The notes under the pieces: generated by a model | The model's input: the letters and a program-made list of their open reading frames with translations, nothing else | Database searches by the model: none | Told to the model about the DNA's origin: nothing | Assembly (NCBI GenBank): GCA_013375455.1 | Contig: JABXJT010000006.1 | Span: 45,880 to 109,879, forward strand | Source: Candidatus Helarchaeota archaeon | GTDB taxonomy: Archaea > Asgardarchaeota > Lokiarchaeia > Helarchaeales > HEL-GB-A | Reading direction: 5' to 3' | Length of the DNA stretch: 64,000 nt | Made by a program: the position numbers and the translations under genes | Part shown: one piece after another, positions 51,627-61,493 of the stretch | How the letters are laid out: every line of letters begins with the position of its first letter | Numbering within the stretch: position 1 is the first letter of the stretch

Positions 51627-52787
51627 ATGAAGATTGGAATCTTTTCGGAGTGTGTCGTTTACAACCCGCCGTTCCCTGCTGGGGTTGCCCGATTCTTTAG
51701 AGAAATTACCACTGAACTAGCCCGCCGGGGGCACGAAGTCCTCCTTTTCGAACCCCGCGGACATTCGAATCAACCTAAAATCGAAGAAATCAAAGATGGT
51801 ATCACAATCTATCGGGGTTTCTCCATTGCTTTGCAGAAATATATGAATTTCCCCGTTTGCATTCCTATAAAGGAAATGATTACTAGTATTCCCTTTTCAT
51901 TAGATGTCGTGCACGCCAACAATTCGGGTATCGGCGTCTTGGCTGCAATAATTTCTCGCCGTCAAAGGATCCCCCGCGTCATTTCTTACCATACTCCATT
52001 AATTCACTATACGAGTTACGCTCCACTCCCGCTTTTTTTCTTACGAAGTACGCGACTGGTCAATCGGCTCGAGAGTTTGGTCTATAATATATTCAATTTG
52101 ACCATCGTCCCTACTCAAGGTGTTAAAAATGAGCTTCAGCGGCGGGGATTTAACGGACCCTTCGGGTTTTTCCCCACTTGCCTTGACCTCCAAAGCCTTC
52201 CCAAGCCCTCCTCTCAAGAGTGTGACGTGTTTCGACAAAAGTATGCGCTTTCTGGTAAAAAGGTTATACTATTCGTGGGAAGAATGAGCCCTGAAAAGAA
52301 AATTGAAGACGTGTTACAGTTAATCCCAGATGTCGTAAAAAAAGAACCTCTAGCGCACTTTCTAATGGTCGGAACTGGCCCTTTCTTAGAAGATTATAAG
52401 AACCTCGTCCGCAAATGGCAGTTAGCTCAGAATGTGACCTTCACTGGATATCTTAGTGATTTCGATCTTTTCACCGCGATGCATGTCTCCGACGTCGGCT
52501 TAATTTTTGCCGATGATGCCCAAATCTTCGATATGACTATACTCGAGTATTGGTCTAGTGGGTTACCGCTCATCATTAGGAAAGCAATGGGGATTGAAGA
52601 AGTAGTGAAGAAGGGAACTGGATTATTATTTGCCGACTGGAGCGAGGCGATAAATCACATACTGACCCTCCTGCAAGATGACGCCCTTCGCGATGAAATG
52701 GGGAAGAATTGCAGGAAAATGGTAGAACAACGCTATGATATTCGAAAGACTATTGTTCAACTTGAAAAATTATATGAATCACGTTGA
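51627..52787 (+). CDS. GT4-family glycosyltransferase
   Basis: 386 residues, GT-B fold. The N-terminal half has PAGVARFFREITTELARRGH, VVHANNSG and SYHTPLIHY. The C-terminal half has LFVGRMSPEKKIEDVLQLIP, HFLMVGTGP, FTGYLSDFDLFTAMHVSD, and an altered EX7E region (DMTILEYWSSGLPLI). It should transfer a sugar from a nucleotide sugar to a lipid or glycan. No membrane segment. AAGGAAG ahead of the ATG, 19 bp after the CoA-transferase. Confidence 0.88.
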   Translation: MKIGIFSECVVYNPPFPAGVARFFREITTELARRGHEVLLFEPRGHSNQPKIEEIKDGITIYRGFSIALQKYMNFPVCIPIKEMITSIPFSLDVVHANNSGIGVLAAIISRRQRIPRVISYHTPLIHYTSYAPLPLFFLRSTRLVNRLESLVYNIFNLTIVPTQGVKNELQRRGFNGPFGFFPTCLDLQSLPKPSSQECDVFRQKYALSGKKVILFVGRMSPEKKIEDVLQLIPDVVKKEPLAHFLMVGTGPFLEDYKNLVRKWQLAQNVTFTGYLSDFDLFTAMHVSDVGLIFADDAQIFDMTILEYWSSGLPLIIRKAMGIEEVVKKGTGLLFADWSEAINHILTLLQDDALRDEMGKNCRKMVEQRYDIRKTIVQLEKLYESR

Positions 52788-52821
52788 CCCGGAAATGATG
52801 GACACGCCTGAAATCATTTAA

Positions 52822-54138
52822 TCAAATAAATCCCCGCATTCGTCGCTGCACCTCATCAAGCACAATCCCCTCAGGTGATGACCTGTTTCGCCTGGGTCCT
52901 TTTTTCTTCGCGCGTTTTTCCGATCTTTTAATGCGATTGGGATCTAGGAATTTAGGCGCATGGTTTAGGAAAGAGTCTGCCATTTTATTGGAAGCCTCGA
53001 CAAGCCATTCCGCGGTCGGGGGTCGGAAGCCCCAATAGGCAGAACCTGGTGCTGACTGAAAAGTTAGCGGAAGCGGTATAATCCCTTTTGAAAGGCGCTC
53101 TTCAACTCCCTTGAGAAGGGTCGACATTGGCTCGATACCCACTACAATGCACCCCACTGAGCGCCCAGGTCCGAATACCTCAACGGCTGCTTCCTGCGCC
53201 TTCTTCCAATATGCGTGGGGCTTGTATTGGTTCTTACCTGGGCAGATCGCAGCGAAGTACGCCGAGTCCATCACCTCTATGTCAATACTGGTGGCTTGGA
53301 TGCCCATTTCCTTCCACTTATACATATCTGCGAAATCCTCAGGTGGGTAATGGTTATATACTAAACGGATCTCCTTTAATGTCTCCTCCCCAACATATTC
53401 CCGAAGTGCTGATAATACGATCCCCATTCGTTCTAGATACTCTGGTCGATGACGCGGCGGAAGTGCACCCCCACTAATGGCAATTGTTCCTCGCCATCCA
53501 TAATCGGTGGCAATTTGGACTGCTTCCCCTTGGTATTTCGCCCATTCCCTCAATGTATCCTTTGGGAGCATGATTATCTTTTTGGATATAGATGTGGCGA
53601 ACAGATTACAATAACGGCAACCGCGATTAGAGTTGTAATTCATACAAGAAAGTGAGAAAACAACGTTGATAATCTCTTCTGAAGCAATTGGCATTGCGAC
53701 TTCAATAGGCATGCCGTTAGAAAGTTTTTCGTTCAACCATTCAGGTTTTTCAATAGGTCGACAGGTAGCTAGAACCTCTCCTCCATCAGATATAGTTGCT
53801 TTGTTCTCGCCAACCACTGTGAAGTCTAGACGTGAGTGCTTGTTAGGGCGTAAAATCACTTGGAGTTCACTCTCATCGAGTATGACCCTAGATCTGCTGG
53901 CACCATCGGATAGTTTTCGTATAGGTGAGTTATAATACATCTCCAAGTACTCCTCTATGTTATTTAGATCAGCATCCTTTGGTACCTCAATATCACGGAG
54001 TTTTCCTTCTTTCGCCTTCGTATAAATCTCAAGGATGTCATCGGGAATAAACCCAGTCGCGTCATGTATACAAACTCCCTCAGAAAGCATTCTAGCCTTG
54101 ATGTAAATGTCCTCTTTCGTTATTTTTTTCTTAACCAA
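52822..54138 (-). CDS. Radical SAM protein with Cx8CxxC cluster motif
   Basis: 438 residues. The likely [4Fe-4S] ligands are C165, C174 and C177 (SCMNYNSNRGCRYCNLF), spacing Cx8CxxC rather than Cx3CxxC. A radical SAM barrel follows: GTIAISGGALPPRHRPEYL (GGE-like), IDIEVMDSAYF, SVGCIVVGIEP, LTFQSAPGSAYWG. The N-terminal 150 residues are a separate mixed domain, and the C-terminus is basic (KRAKKKGPRRNR). TTG start after GAAGGGATCAGA. Elp3 (Cx9CxxC) shows that longer loops can hold the cluster. Substrate unknown. Confidence 0.8.
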   Translation of the reverse strand: MVKKKITKEDIYIKARMLSEGVCIHDATGFIPDDILEIYTKAKEGKLRDIEVPKDADLNNIEEYLEMYYNSPIRKLSDGASRSRVILDESELQVILRPNKHSRLDFTVVGENKATISDGGEVLATCRPIEKPEWLNEKLSNGMPIEVAMPIASEEIINVVFSLSCMNYNSNRGCRYCNLFATSISKKIIMLPKDTLREWAKYQGEAVQIATDYGWRGTIAISGGALPPRHRPEYLERMGIVLSALREYVGEETLKEIRLVYNHYPPEDFADMYKWKEMGIQATSIDIEVMDSAYFAAICPGKNQYKPHAYWKKAQEAAVEVFGPGRSVGCIVVGIEPMSTLLKGVEERLSKGIIPLPLTFQSAPGSAYWGFRPPTAEWLVEASNKMADSFLNHAPKFLDPNRIKRSEKRAKKKGPRRNRSSPEGIVLDEVQRRMRGFI

Positions 54139-54293
54139 TCTGATCCCTTCTGAACAGAATAAAAATTAATTTACATGGTTGATTATTTACTTTTTAGGGT
54201 GAATTCATTAAAAAATTTTCAGTATTAGAGGTTCCATCAGACTTCTTTATCCCTTCAACTTAAAAACTTATACAAATCGGTTTAAATAAACTA

Positions 54294-55346
54294 CTAAAGA
54301 AGTGGATAGATAGCTTGTATCATTAACCAAATTGGCAGAAATGCAAATGTGATACCGAGTGGATTAAGGACATTATCATCAATGGGCAAGCTTAGAACAT
54401 CCAAGATAAAGAAAACTAACGCTGCTACACCTGCGAATGCTAATGGAATGAGATAATCGATTGATGAGATATAGGGATTAATAAGAAAACCAAAAAGAAG
54501 AATAAAAACAAACCCGATAATAAATGCTACCGATGATCCTGCAATGTAGCCTTCCACTGATTTTTTCCCGCCTCTGGGAAATTTATGTTTGCCCCATCGT
54601 TTTCCGACTACGGAAGCTGCGGCATCTGCAAGTGCGGCAATTATACCAATGGAAGCGACTAGTGAGAGGGGAAGGAAGAAGATAGCCGGAACCATTCCTA
54701 ACACCATATCAAAGGTCGCAGTAAAAGACCCAATCTCGTGTTTCTTCATAGCACTTGCGAACATACCCGTAATTTTTGGGGGCATCCACTCAAATTTTAG
54801 CAATCGCACGATATCAGTAAATGCAAATAAGAGTAAAAAGATGGATCCAATCGACAATATCAATGTTAAAGATAAGGTTTCATTAACTACAATTTTCCCA
54901 ATTAAAACACAAATGAGAATTACAGTTGGGCTGATTAAATGGAGGCTTTTCCTCGCGGTATCATGCTTGAGATCATCAAAAGTTGCCTCAAATTGCTGTC
55001 GAAAATGATCATGATCTCGTTTTTTTAAGGCTTCATCATCGCCTGCCTCACGTAGTTTTCGCACGATCAGAATTTGTGAGAGCAGTAAAACTGCTAAGAA
55101 GATTGAGGTTGCAATTATAACGATGTTTATTAAAAGAATCATTGAGGGAGGGATTATTGGAGGAAATAAAATGGCAGCCACCAGGAATAAAATCCCTAAA
55201 CTAACCTCCGTGATGCGGCGTTCCAATGGTTTTTCTTTTTTCCTTGTTTTAATGCAAAAAGCGAAAATGGCAATTGCGAAAATGGTAAATACAATGAGTA
55301 ATGGAAGGGTTTCTGGATATGCGCCCCAATTCTTTGCTTCAACCAA
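54294..55346 (-). CDS. Dolichol/phytol-kinase-like membrane protein
   Basis: 350 residues with about nine membrane segments. HDTARKSLHLISPTVIL and the block ALADAAASVVGKRWGKHKFP followed by GGKKSVEGYIAGS match the CTP-dependent polyprenol/dolichol/phytol kinase and CTP-diacylglycerol-kinase family. It would phosphorylate a lipid alcohol in the membrane. TTG start after AGGTGAAAAGATA. Divergent from the M28 peptidase. Which alcohol is used cannot be read from sequence. Confidence 0.82.
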   Translation of the reverse strand: MVEAKNWGAYPETLPLLIVFTIFAIAIFAFCIKTRKKEKPLERRITEVSLGILFLVAAILFPPIIPPSMILLINIVIIATSIFLAVLLLSQILIVRKLREAGDDEALKKRDHDHFRQQFEATFDDLKHDTARKSLHLISPTVILICVLIGKIVVNETLSLTLILSIGSIFLLLFAFTDIVRLLKFEWMPPKITGMFASAMKKHEIGSFTATFDMVLGMVPAIFFLPLSLVASIGIIAALADAAASVVGKRWGKHKFPRGGKKSVEGYIAGSSVAFIIGFVFILLFGFLINPYISSIDYLIPLAFAGVAALVFFILDVLSLPIDDNVLNPLGITFAFLPIWLMIQAIYPLL

Positions 55347-55436
55347 TATCTTTTCACCTATCGATAAACTTCTTATTCAAAGTTTAATAAATTATTCAAA
55401 CGATTAGAACTCATTAATGGATCTGAGGGACAAGCT

Positions 55437-56597
55437 ATGGCGGCTGTAAAAGAAAAATTTTCAATGGTGAATTTTATTGAAGAGGTTTGCGATGAGATTG
55501 GTCCCCGCTTAGGCACGTATAGTAAAGAAAAAGAGGCAGGCTTAAAGATAAAGGGGATTCTAGAAAAAGTTGCTGATGAAGTTGTTTTGGAGGATTTTAC
55601 CTGCCATCCAGCTGCCTTTCTAGATTTTGCCAAGGTGGCATGGTATGTAGTTCTTGGAGGGACCGCGATTTTTTGGTGGCTACCGATAGTTAGTTTTTTC
55701 CTTTTTATCTACGCTTTTACAACATATCTTTTCGAACAAAGGTATCTGAAAGAATATGTAGATTTCCTCTTTCCAACAAAGACTGGAACGAATGTTATTG
55801 GAAAATTGAAACCCTCGGGAAAACCAAAACAGATTGTCATTTGCAGTGCGCATCATGATAGCGCCTATGAGTTTCCGTTGTTTAGAAAATTTAAACATAA
55901 ATTCGGTATTTTAGCGTATTTTACTACTTCAACAATGATTTTGGGCACCCTTGCTGCCATTTCAAAGTTCCTCCTTGATATCCTTATGATCTCATCCGTG
56001 ATCTCGAATATACTTTTGCTCTGCCTTCCCCTTCTCAGCTGTGTATTGACCGGCTATATGAGTTTCAACCTGCGTTCGAACTTCGTGATCCCGGGAGCTA
56101 ACGACAATCTCTCAGGAGTTGCGGTCGTGCTAGCACTCGCACACCATTTCGTAACCCAACGATTAAAAAATATAGAACTTTGGCTCATTTCTTTCGCCTG
56201 TGAGGAATGCATGCGCGGTTCCAAGCGATTCGTGCAGAAGCATTATGAAGAAGTAAGAGATAGTAAAACCGTTAATTTTGATATGGTCGGAAAAGGAGAA
56301 ATTTGTATTATCTCAAAAGAGCGCTATTTTTCGGCAACTCTTTCTTTCGATTTAGCAAAAGAATTTCAAAAATCAACTGATCTTCCGATTAAAGTAAATC
56401 ATTTTGGTGGTTCAGATGCCGCTAATTTTTCAAAGAAAGGACTTGAAGCCATAACTTTAGCAGGATTGACTCCTCACAATTATTACCACACTTGGCATAT
56501 CTTGGGCGATACACCTGAAGTCATCGAGAAGGAGAAATTGGATAGGACCCTGCAAAAAACGATAAAATATCTTAAAGATCTTGATTCGACGCTCTAA
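55437..56597 (+). CDS. M28 metallopeptidase with inserted membrane segments
   Basis: 386 residues. The zinc ligands of an M28 aminopeptidase are recognisable: AHHD (H140), GANDN (D223), CEECMRGS (E256/E257), NFDMVGKG (D282) and a His in PHNYYHTWHIL (351-354). A hydrophobic pair lies at about 66-100, before the domain. A second lies at about 160-207, between the first and second metal ligands, where soluble M28 enzymes have only a loop. The active site may thus sit at the membrane face. Possible substrates are peptides or acyl-amino compounds. Confidence 0.82.
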   Translation: MAAVKEKFSMVNFIEEVCDEIGPRLGTYSKEKEAGLKIKGILEKVADEVVLEDFTCHPAAFLDFAKVAWYVVLGGTAIFWWLPIVSFFLFIYAFTTYLFEQRYLKEYVDFLFPTKTGTNVIGKLKPSGKPKQIVICSAHHDSAYEFPLFRKFKHKFGILAYFTTSTMILGTLAAISKFLLDILMISSVISNILLLCLPLLSCVLTGYMSFNLRSNFVIPGANDNLSGVAVVLALAHHFVTQRLKNIELWLISFACEECMRGSKRFVQKHYEEVRDSKTVNFDMVGKGEICIISKERYFSATLSFDLAKEFQKSTDLPIKVNHFGGSDAANFSKKGLEAITLAGLTPHNYYHTWHILGDTPEVIEKEKLDRTLQKTIKYLKDLDSTL

Positions 56598-56747
56598 TCA
56601 ATAGCATTAATTCAAGCTCAGTTTTAAAATCATTTCATCCTGAAGTGGAAATGCTTAATAACAAATTCTCTTTATTCCTTTTAACATTCAATGAATGTTT
56701 CTAACGAATGAAAATTTGAAAACAGAAATCATCAGAAGTGACTTCAA

Positions 56748-58769
56748 TTGGTTAAATTGCAATTACCTAAAAATTTGATTAAGTGGCTCAAACGAGGCTT
56801 ATTGATAATCGGTTTAGGATTAATCGCAGTAGGTCTGCTACTGAGTCTTTACTATAACGTGATTTTAGCACCTTGCACCACGAAAGATTTTTCGTTGAAG
56901 ACAGCTCCTGAACTTTCCGTGTTCGGAGAGCAAATAGACTTCGATTGTAAGTTATATGAACCCTTGCCTGAGTATAATTTTTATGGAACTCAAAGACCAG
57001 CGTTAGTACTCGTGCATGGTATTCTTAGTTCGAAATTATATTTCCATGGACTCTCTTACGAGTTCTCTAAACGGGGTTTCGTGTGCTTAACAATCACTGC
57101 CAATGGACATTCTGCCAGTGGTGGTGCCTTCACGCCCACGTGGGAAAATGTAACTTTATCTGCCGTGAAATATTTACGGGAAAGCAGTTCGGTGTTGGAT
57201 ATTGATATCAATAAAATCGGGCTTTTTGGGCATTCTATGGGATCTTTCGGTGCAACAGTCGCTTCTATCCTAGATCAAGAGTTGGGAAATTTCTGGATCA
57301 ATGCCACCATTGGGATGGGTGGCCCCTTCTTGAATATAACGGAAGGGTTTGGAACCGGATTAGCCCACATACTAAATAACACTATGGTTTATCCCGATAT
57401 ATGGTACGATCCCCAAGTTGCTGTAGATAACGCGGTTATTGAAGGACGAACAAACCTCACACGACCGTATAACTATATGAACATCATTGGTAGCGAAGAC
57501 GTTGCGTTTAGTCAAGATAGCGCCTATGAACTGGTGTATGGTATGAGCACGCCTGGATTTTGGGCGTCTCAGGGTGTTGGAGATCATACACAAATCATTA
57601 CGAGCAAGACTTATGGGACGTTCAATGGGAGCGCCAGACGGCTGGTCGTCATTCCAGGAGTTGGACACGGCTTGGTGGGTCAGGACGAAACTACGGTTAT
57701 TGAGGCTGTTGGCTGGTTTGAACAATGCATGAAATTAAACGAAACTGCCGAGTATCCCGGAGCTCTAGATCCCGCTTCCGTCAAAATAGTAGGTTATTCC
57801 TTATCTGGAATGCTAGCTGGCTTGGGAGGGTTTATTATATTCGTTCCATTGATAGCATATTTCGGCGATTGGCTAAAACCGAAAATGGTCGTCCCAGAGA
57901 ATGCGATGAAAATGGAAAAGAAAGATAAGTGGCGAATGATTTTCATCTATGGCATTGTTTTTGTCGGCATTTCGTTTTTAGCTGGATTGATGATTACGGG
58001 GTTGAATCTCAATGCACTCCTTGCCACGGACTTCTTAGTATCTAACTTTATAGCCGTGCCACTACTCATCCAAGGACTGTTAATGATTCCGGTAGTCATT
58101 CTGCTTATTTGGTATGAAAAGCGGAAGTATAACTTGAAATTAAGTGACTATGGGCTAATAAAAGATGCGAAACCTTACCTCAAAGCTGCCCTCTACGCTG
58201 TCCTCCTCTTCCTCGTCCTTTACGTCACGTTGAATTTGGCAGCATCCTTTACAATACATAACCTTTTCATCTGGCGGATAGCAGGATTCCTCGAACTCTT
58301 CCTCTACCTCTTCGTGGGCGTGCTTGTCTTCGAAATCATGTTTCGTGGAATGATTCAAAATAAACTCTACAAATACAAGGATGATTCCAGCTTCATTCCC
58401 ACTCGCTGGATGGAGCTTTTCAAAGCCGCTCTGATCACGGGAATTATTGAAGGCTTGGCCTTGGGCATAATGATCACGATGATGCTAGCAGCTGGAGGCT
58501 TTGACGTTTTCGCAGCTGATTATGGAGGAATGATCCCTCCGCATATGGGAATCTCCTTATCGTGGCTACCTCCAATGTTCATCCTACTCCCTGTGGCAAT
58601 GATCTTCGTCGAGATGGGCTTGGGCTTTCTAAGGGCGGGACTCTTTCGGGAATTCAACCGGAATTTTATTGCCAGTTCATTATTCGCTGCGTTAACCCTA
58701 GCTTGGCTCCTGTCGGTTTTACTGCCTGCCATCAACCCGTATACCCCCCGGTTCGTCTTCATGACTTGA
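56748..58769 (+). CDS. Alpha/beta hydrolase fused to CPBP-like membrane domain
   Basis: 673 residues. Membrane segment at 18-39, then an alpha/beta hydrolase facing outward: VLVHG with oxyanion loop, GHSMGS with S163, D251 (GSEDVAF) and H307 (GVGHGLVG) as the likely triad, and several N-x-S/T sites. From about 345 come eight or so membrane segments, with FEIMFRGMIQNKL (528-540) resembling the first CPBP protease motif (E-x-x-x-R; only one of the two usual Glu). The TTG start gives MVKLQLPKNL. Lipase, esterase or peptidase activity is possible; the combination is unusual. Confidence 0.8.
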   Translation: MVKLQLPKNLIKWLKRGLLIIGLGLIAVGLLLSLYYNVILAPCTTKDFSLKTAPELSVFGEQIDFDCKLYEPLPEYNFYGTQRPALVLVHGILSSKLYFHGLSYEFSKRGFVCLTITANGHSASGGAFTPTWENVTLSAVKYLRESSSVLDIDINKIGLFGHSMGSFGATVASILDQELGNFWINATIGMGGPFLNITEGFGTGLAHILNNTMVYPDIWYDPQVAVDNAVIEGRTNLTRPYNYMNIIGSEDVAFSQDSAYELVYGMSTPGFWASQGVGDHTQIITSKTYGTFNGSARRLVVIPGVGHGLVGQDETTVIEAVGWFEQCMKLNETAEYPGALDPASVKIVGYSLSGMLAGLGGFIIFVPLIAYFGDWLKPKMVVPENAMKMEKKDKWRMIFIYGIVFVGISFLAGLMITGLNLNALLATDFLVSNFIAVPLLIQGLLMIPVVILLIWYEKRKYNLKLSDYGLIKDAKPYLKAALYAVLLFLVLYVTLNLAASFTIHNLFIWRIAGFLELFLYLFVGVLVFEIMFRGMIQNKLYKYKDDSSFIPTRWMELFKAALITGIIEGLALGIMITMMLAAGGFDVFAADYGGMIPPHMGISLSWLPPMFILLPVAMIFVEMGLGFLRAGLFREFNRNFIASSLFAALTLAWLLSVLLPAINPYTPRFVFMT

Positions 58770-58780
58770 GGAAACAAGTC

Positions 58781-58799
58781 TTTTTTTTCCCCTTTTTTT
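58781..58799 (+). terminator. Double T-run after the hydrolase gene
   Basis: Eight T, four C and seven T begin 12 bp after the stop codon, reaching the end of the convergent methyltransferase gene. Confidence 0.6.
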
Positions 58800-59469
58800 A
58801 TACCTTCTGCATTATGAAAAACCCTGAATTGAAAGCTTTAGATTTGGCTTTCACCATGTTTATCTCATTTTGATACTTTTGAAATATCTTAGGGGCGCCT
58901 GGATCATCTTTATATTTCTTGCGTAGTTCTTCGATTCGAATTTCTAAAGGTGCATAATATTCTTTCCACCAAGCATCCTCGGGTAACGAAAAAGAATCTA
59001 CAAGTTTATAGCCATAGCTAGGTAGCTTCTTAAGTTCAATTTTAATATTCATGACTACATCATGGATAACCAGAAAACCTTTATTTTTAAGTAATCGATT
59101 ACATTCCTTAAAGCTTTTTCTGTAACCAATTAAATTTAATACACCCTCCGCCCAGATGATGTCAAAGCTTTCATTTGGGAAATCTAACTCCATTAAAGAC
59201 GCTTTAATGGTCTTTATTCGCTTTGAAAAGCCTTCTTCTTCAATCTTTCTATTCAGTTCCTCTAAGGCCGCTTGATCGACATCGATTCCTATGACTTCCC
59301 CCCTACTTAACCTTGCTAATTCAATGGTAGGGACTCCAGACCCACACCCAATATCAAGAATGCGCGGTTTATCCAATTTCGGGAGCATTTGAAATGCTTT
59401 TCTTGTATATTTAAGAAAAGATTCTCTAAAATGATCTTCATTTATCTCAAGTAATAACTCTTTAGACAT
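58798..59469 (-). CDS. Class I SAM-dependent methyltransferase
   Basis: About 223 residues with motif I LDIGCGSGVPTIELA, motif II VIGIDVDQAALEEL, the SFDIIWAEGVLNL block and LLKNKGFLVIHD. A UbiE/CoQ-like small-molecule methylase; substrate not predictable. The ATG at 59469 (MSKELLLEIN) is preferred to the TTG at 59484. Terminal part carries EEYYAPLEIRIEELRKKY-like helices. Confidence 0.8.
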   Translation of the reverse strand: MSKELLLEINEDHFRESFLKYTRKAFQMLPKLDKPRILDIGCGSGVPTIELARLSRGEVIGIDVDQAALEELNRKIEEEGFSKRIKTIKASLMELDFPNESFDIIWAEGVLNLIGYRKSFKECNRLLKNKGFLVIHDVVMNIKIELKKLPSYGYKLVDSFSLPEDAWWKEYYAPLEIRIEELRKKYKDDPGAPKIFQKYQNEINMVKAKSKAFNSGFFIMQKV

Positions 59470-59550
59470 CAATTCACGTTCCAATATTTCTTAAGAGCCT
59501 AAAACTAAGCAATTAATAGGTTAAAAAAAGGTGGAAGGTTTTTTATACCT

Positions 59551-60027
59551 TCATTTCTTCTTCTCAACAATCCATTCGCAGACATCGTCGCCTTTCGGCA
59601 TTAACTTTGTCATCTTCCAGACATAATCCGGGTTAATTACTTCTATCATGCCATCGACTATGTTTTGAAATTGCAAGCAAGCCTCGGGAATGCATTTCTT
59701 AAAGATACATTTTTTGTTTACGGCTACAACCCTATCAGGACTTACCTCCGTGACCTCTCCCTTGATTTTCATTATCTTTTCTTCGAAGAATCTAAGGAAA
59801 GTCCCGATAGCCATGGCATCATTTCCTTTAATTCCCAGCAAGGGGGCAAAATTAGCCATCATTTTACCTTGTTCAAAGAAATATGGTCTGATTAACTTCA
59901 AGGCTTCTTCCGAGCCGAATTTGTCAGTCAGCGCTTTCATAAACAAATTTATGATATCCTTGGTCAAACTAAGCAATTGCTCATACGCCATATCCAGAAC
60001 GATGTCTGGGACATCCAATTTACTCAT
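59551..60027 (-). CDS. ATC-hydrolase-like small protein
   Basis: 158 residues. The helical first half is followed by a Cys pattern, KKCIFKKCIPEACLQF (C107, C112, C117), and a closing KLMPKGDDVCEWIVEK. The distribution resembles the L-2-amino-thiazoline-4-carboxylate hydrolase-like family (PF14196), also found in many archaeal and anaerobic genomes without known role. The three Cys plus the last C could bind a metal or cofactor. GTGAGGTAATGA precedes the ATG, and a TATA-like AAAAATATATTGG lies at about 60100-60088. Confidence 0.6.
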   Translation of the reverse strand: MSKLDVPDIVLDMAYEQLLSLTKDIINLFMKALTDKFGSEEALKLIRPYFFEQGKMMANFAPLLGIKGNDAMAIGTFLRFFEEKIMKIKGEVTEVSPDRVVAVNKKCIFKKCIPEACLQFQNIVDGMIEVINPDYVWKMTKLMPKGDDVCEWIVEKKK

Positions 60028-60279
60028 TTCATTACCTCACGTTTATTTCTCTTTAGGGATTTTGAAAAATCGCCCCGTAGGTCCAATATATTTTTAAATT
60101 CTTGTTATTCTTAATCTCTTATTTTTTAATTCTTTTCCCATCTATGATTACATCTTTTAAATTCTTGCGGTAACAAAATTTGTATTTCCTCATTCGTGGA
60201 GAAATAAGCAAAATGAGTGCAGTAAGAAAGATTGGCGGTATTATTGCGTGGGAGGAGTTGACACTATACAATGGACAAA

Positions 60280-61446
60280 TTATATACCAGCGGCGGCTAA
60301 CTGTTCTAAGAGCTGTTTTTGATGACCACTCACGGTTTTAGGAACGCGAATCTTAATTTTAACTAGCTGATTCCCGCGTGAGGGTCTATTTAATTTCTTG
60401 AATCCCTTACCGCGAAGGCGTAATTTGGTGCCACTTTTTGTTCCGGGCGGAATGGTGAGCGACACTTCCCCTTCCATCGTGGGGACTTTGATCTTCCCAC
60501 CGAGGACTGCCTGCGTATAGTTAATGGTCGTATCATAGAGGATGTCCTCGCCTTTTCGTTGGAAATGCGGATGCGGCTTCACTTGCAGGACCACATAAAG
60601 GTCACCGGACGGTCCACCGTGCGTGCCCGGCATTCCTTCTCCAGGCATCCGAAGCTTCGTTCCAGTTCCTACGCCAGCAGGAATTTTCACGGTTAATTGA
60701 CGTATTTTCTGTACTTTTTCGGTTCCGCGACACGTCGGACACGGATTGGTTGCGGAATGTCCCTTTCCATTACATTGCGGACACGCGCCAACTTGCATAA
60801 CCTGTCCAAACGGGGTATTCTGAGCACGTCGTACCTCGCCAGTCCCGCCACACGACGGACAGGTGCGCATGTTTCCATCCTTGGCACCGGTACCCCCACA
60901 CGCAGGACAGCTTTCATGGCGCTTGAACCGGATATTCCGACTTCCGCCAAAATAAGCTTCTTCAAAACTGACTTCCATGTCATACCGGAGGTCCTCTCCG
61001 GGAGCAGATCTTCGTGCATGAGGCCGTTGCCTTCCGCCGCGTTTATTCGAAAAAACGTCAAAAATATCCCCTAAATCATTGAAAAAATCGAAACCACCGG
61101 AAGCCCCTCTAGCTCTATTACCAAAGATCTCGCTAAAATCAACATTCACGGGTCCCGAGGAGGATCGGTAGTAGGTAGAACCCCTTGGTCCAGCCTGGGC
61201 TCCTGAGTTTGGATTAAACCCATTCCCTTTTACTGTACCAAAGCGATCGTACATCTCGCGCTTCTTATCATCAGTTAAAACTTCATAGGCTTCATTAACT
61301 TCTTTGAACTTTTCCTCCGCCGTTTTATCATTGGGATTCACGTCTGGATGATATTTGCGAGCCATTTTGCGAAAGGCCCGCTTTACCTCCTCTTTCGTGG
61401 CTTTCTTATCCACGCCTAAGGTCTTATAATAATCTTTCTTCGCCAT
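60280..61446 (-). CDS. dnaJ: DnaJ co-chaperone
   Basis: 388 residues, full-length Type I DnaJ: J domain (1-70, with YHPDVNPND holding HPD), a Gly-rich linker with Phe and Ser, four CxxCxGxG-type zinc repeats ([32 protein letters not shown]), and a two-part C-terminal substrate domain ([38 protein letters not shown]). The last repeat ends in TE rather than G. It stimulates DnaK's ATPase and delivers clients. Last gene of the grpE-dnaK-dnaJ operon. The second of two tandem ATGs is chosen; GGGCGAGGA lies ahead. Confidence 0.95.
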   Translation of the reverse strand: MAKKDYYKTLGVDKKATKEEVKRAFRKMARKYHPDVNPNDKTAEEKFKEVNEAYEVLTDDKKREMYDRFGTVKGNGFNPNSGAQAGPRGSTYYRSSSGPVNVDFSEIFGNRARGASGGFDFFNDLGDIFDVFSNKRGGRQRPHARRSAPGEDLRYDMEVSFEEAYFGGSRNIRFKRHESCPACGGTGAKDGNMRTCPSCGGTGEVRRAQNTPFGQVMQVGACPQCNGKGHSATNPCPTCRGTEKVQKIRQLTVKIPAGVGTGTKLRMPGEGMPGTHGGPSGDLYVVLQVKPHPHFQRKGEDILYDTTINYTQAVLGGKIKVPTMEGEVSLTIPPGTKSGTKLRLRGKGFKKLNRPSRGNQLVKIKIRVPKTVSGHQKQLLEQLAAAGI

Positions 61447-61493
61447 CATTCCTCGCCCGTGAGGTTCTTTCTAAATAAAAAAAGGTTGATAAT

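Noticed and set aside
53111..53935. Several plus-strand ORFs of 68-116 codons over the Cx8CxxC radical SAM gene
   Set aside because: They lie inside a strong minus-strand gene and have odd composition (Ser/Pro/Ile-rich), as expected of shadows.
60697..61074. 125- and 122-codon ORFs opposite or within dnaJ
   Set aside because: They arise from the repetitive CxxCxGxG and Gly-rich coding sequence of dnaJ.
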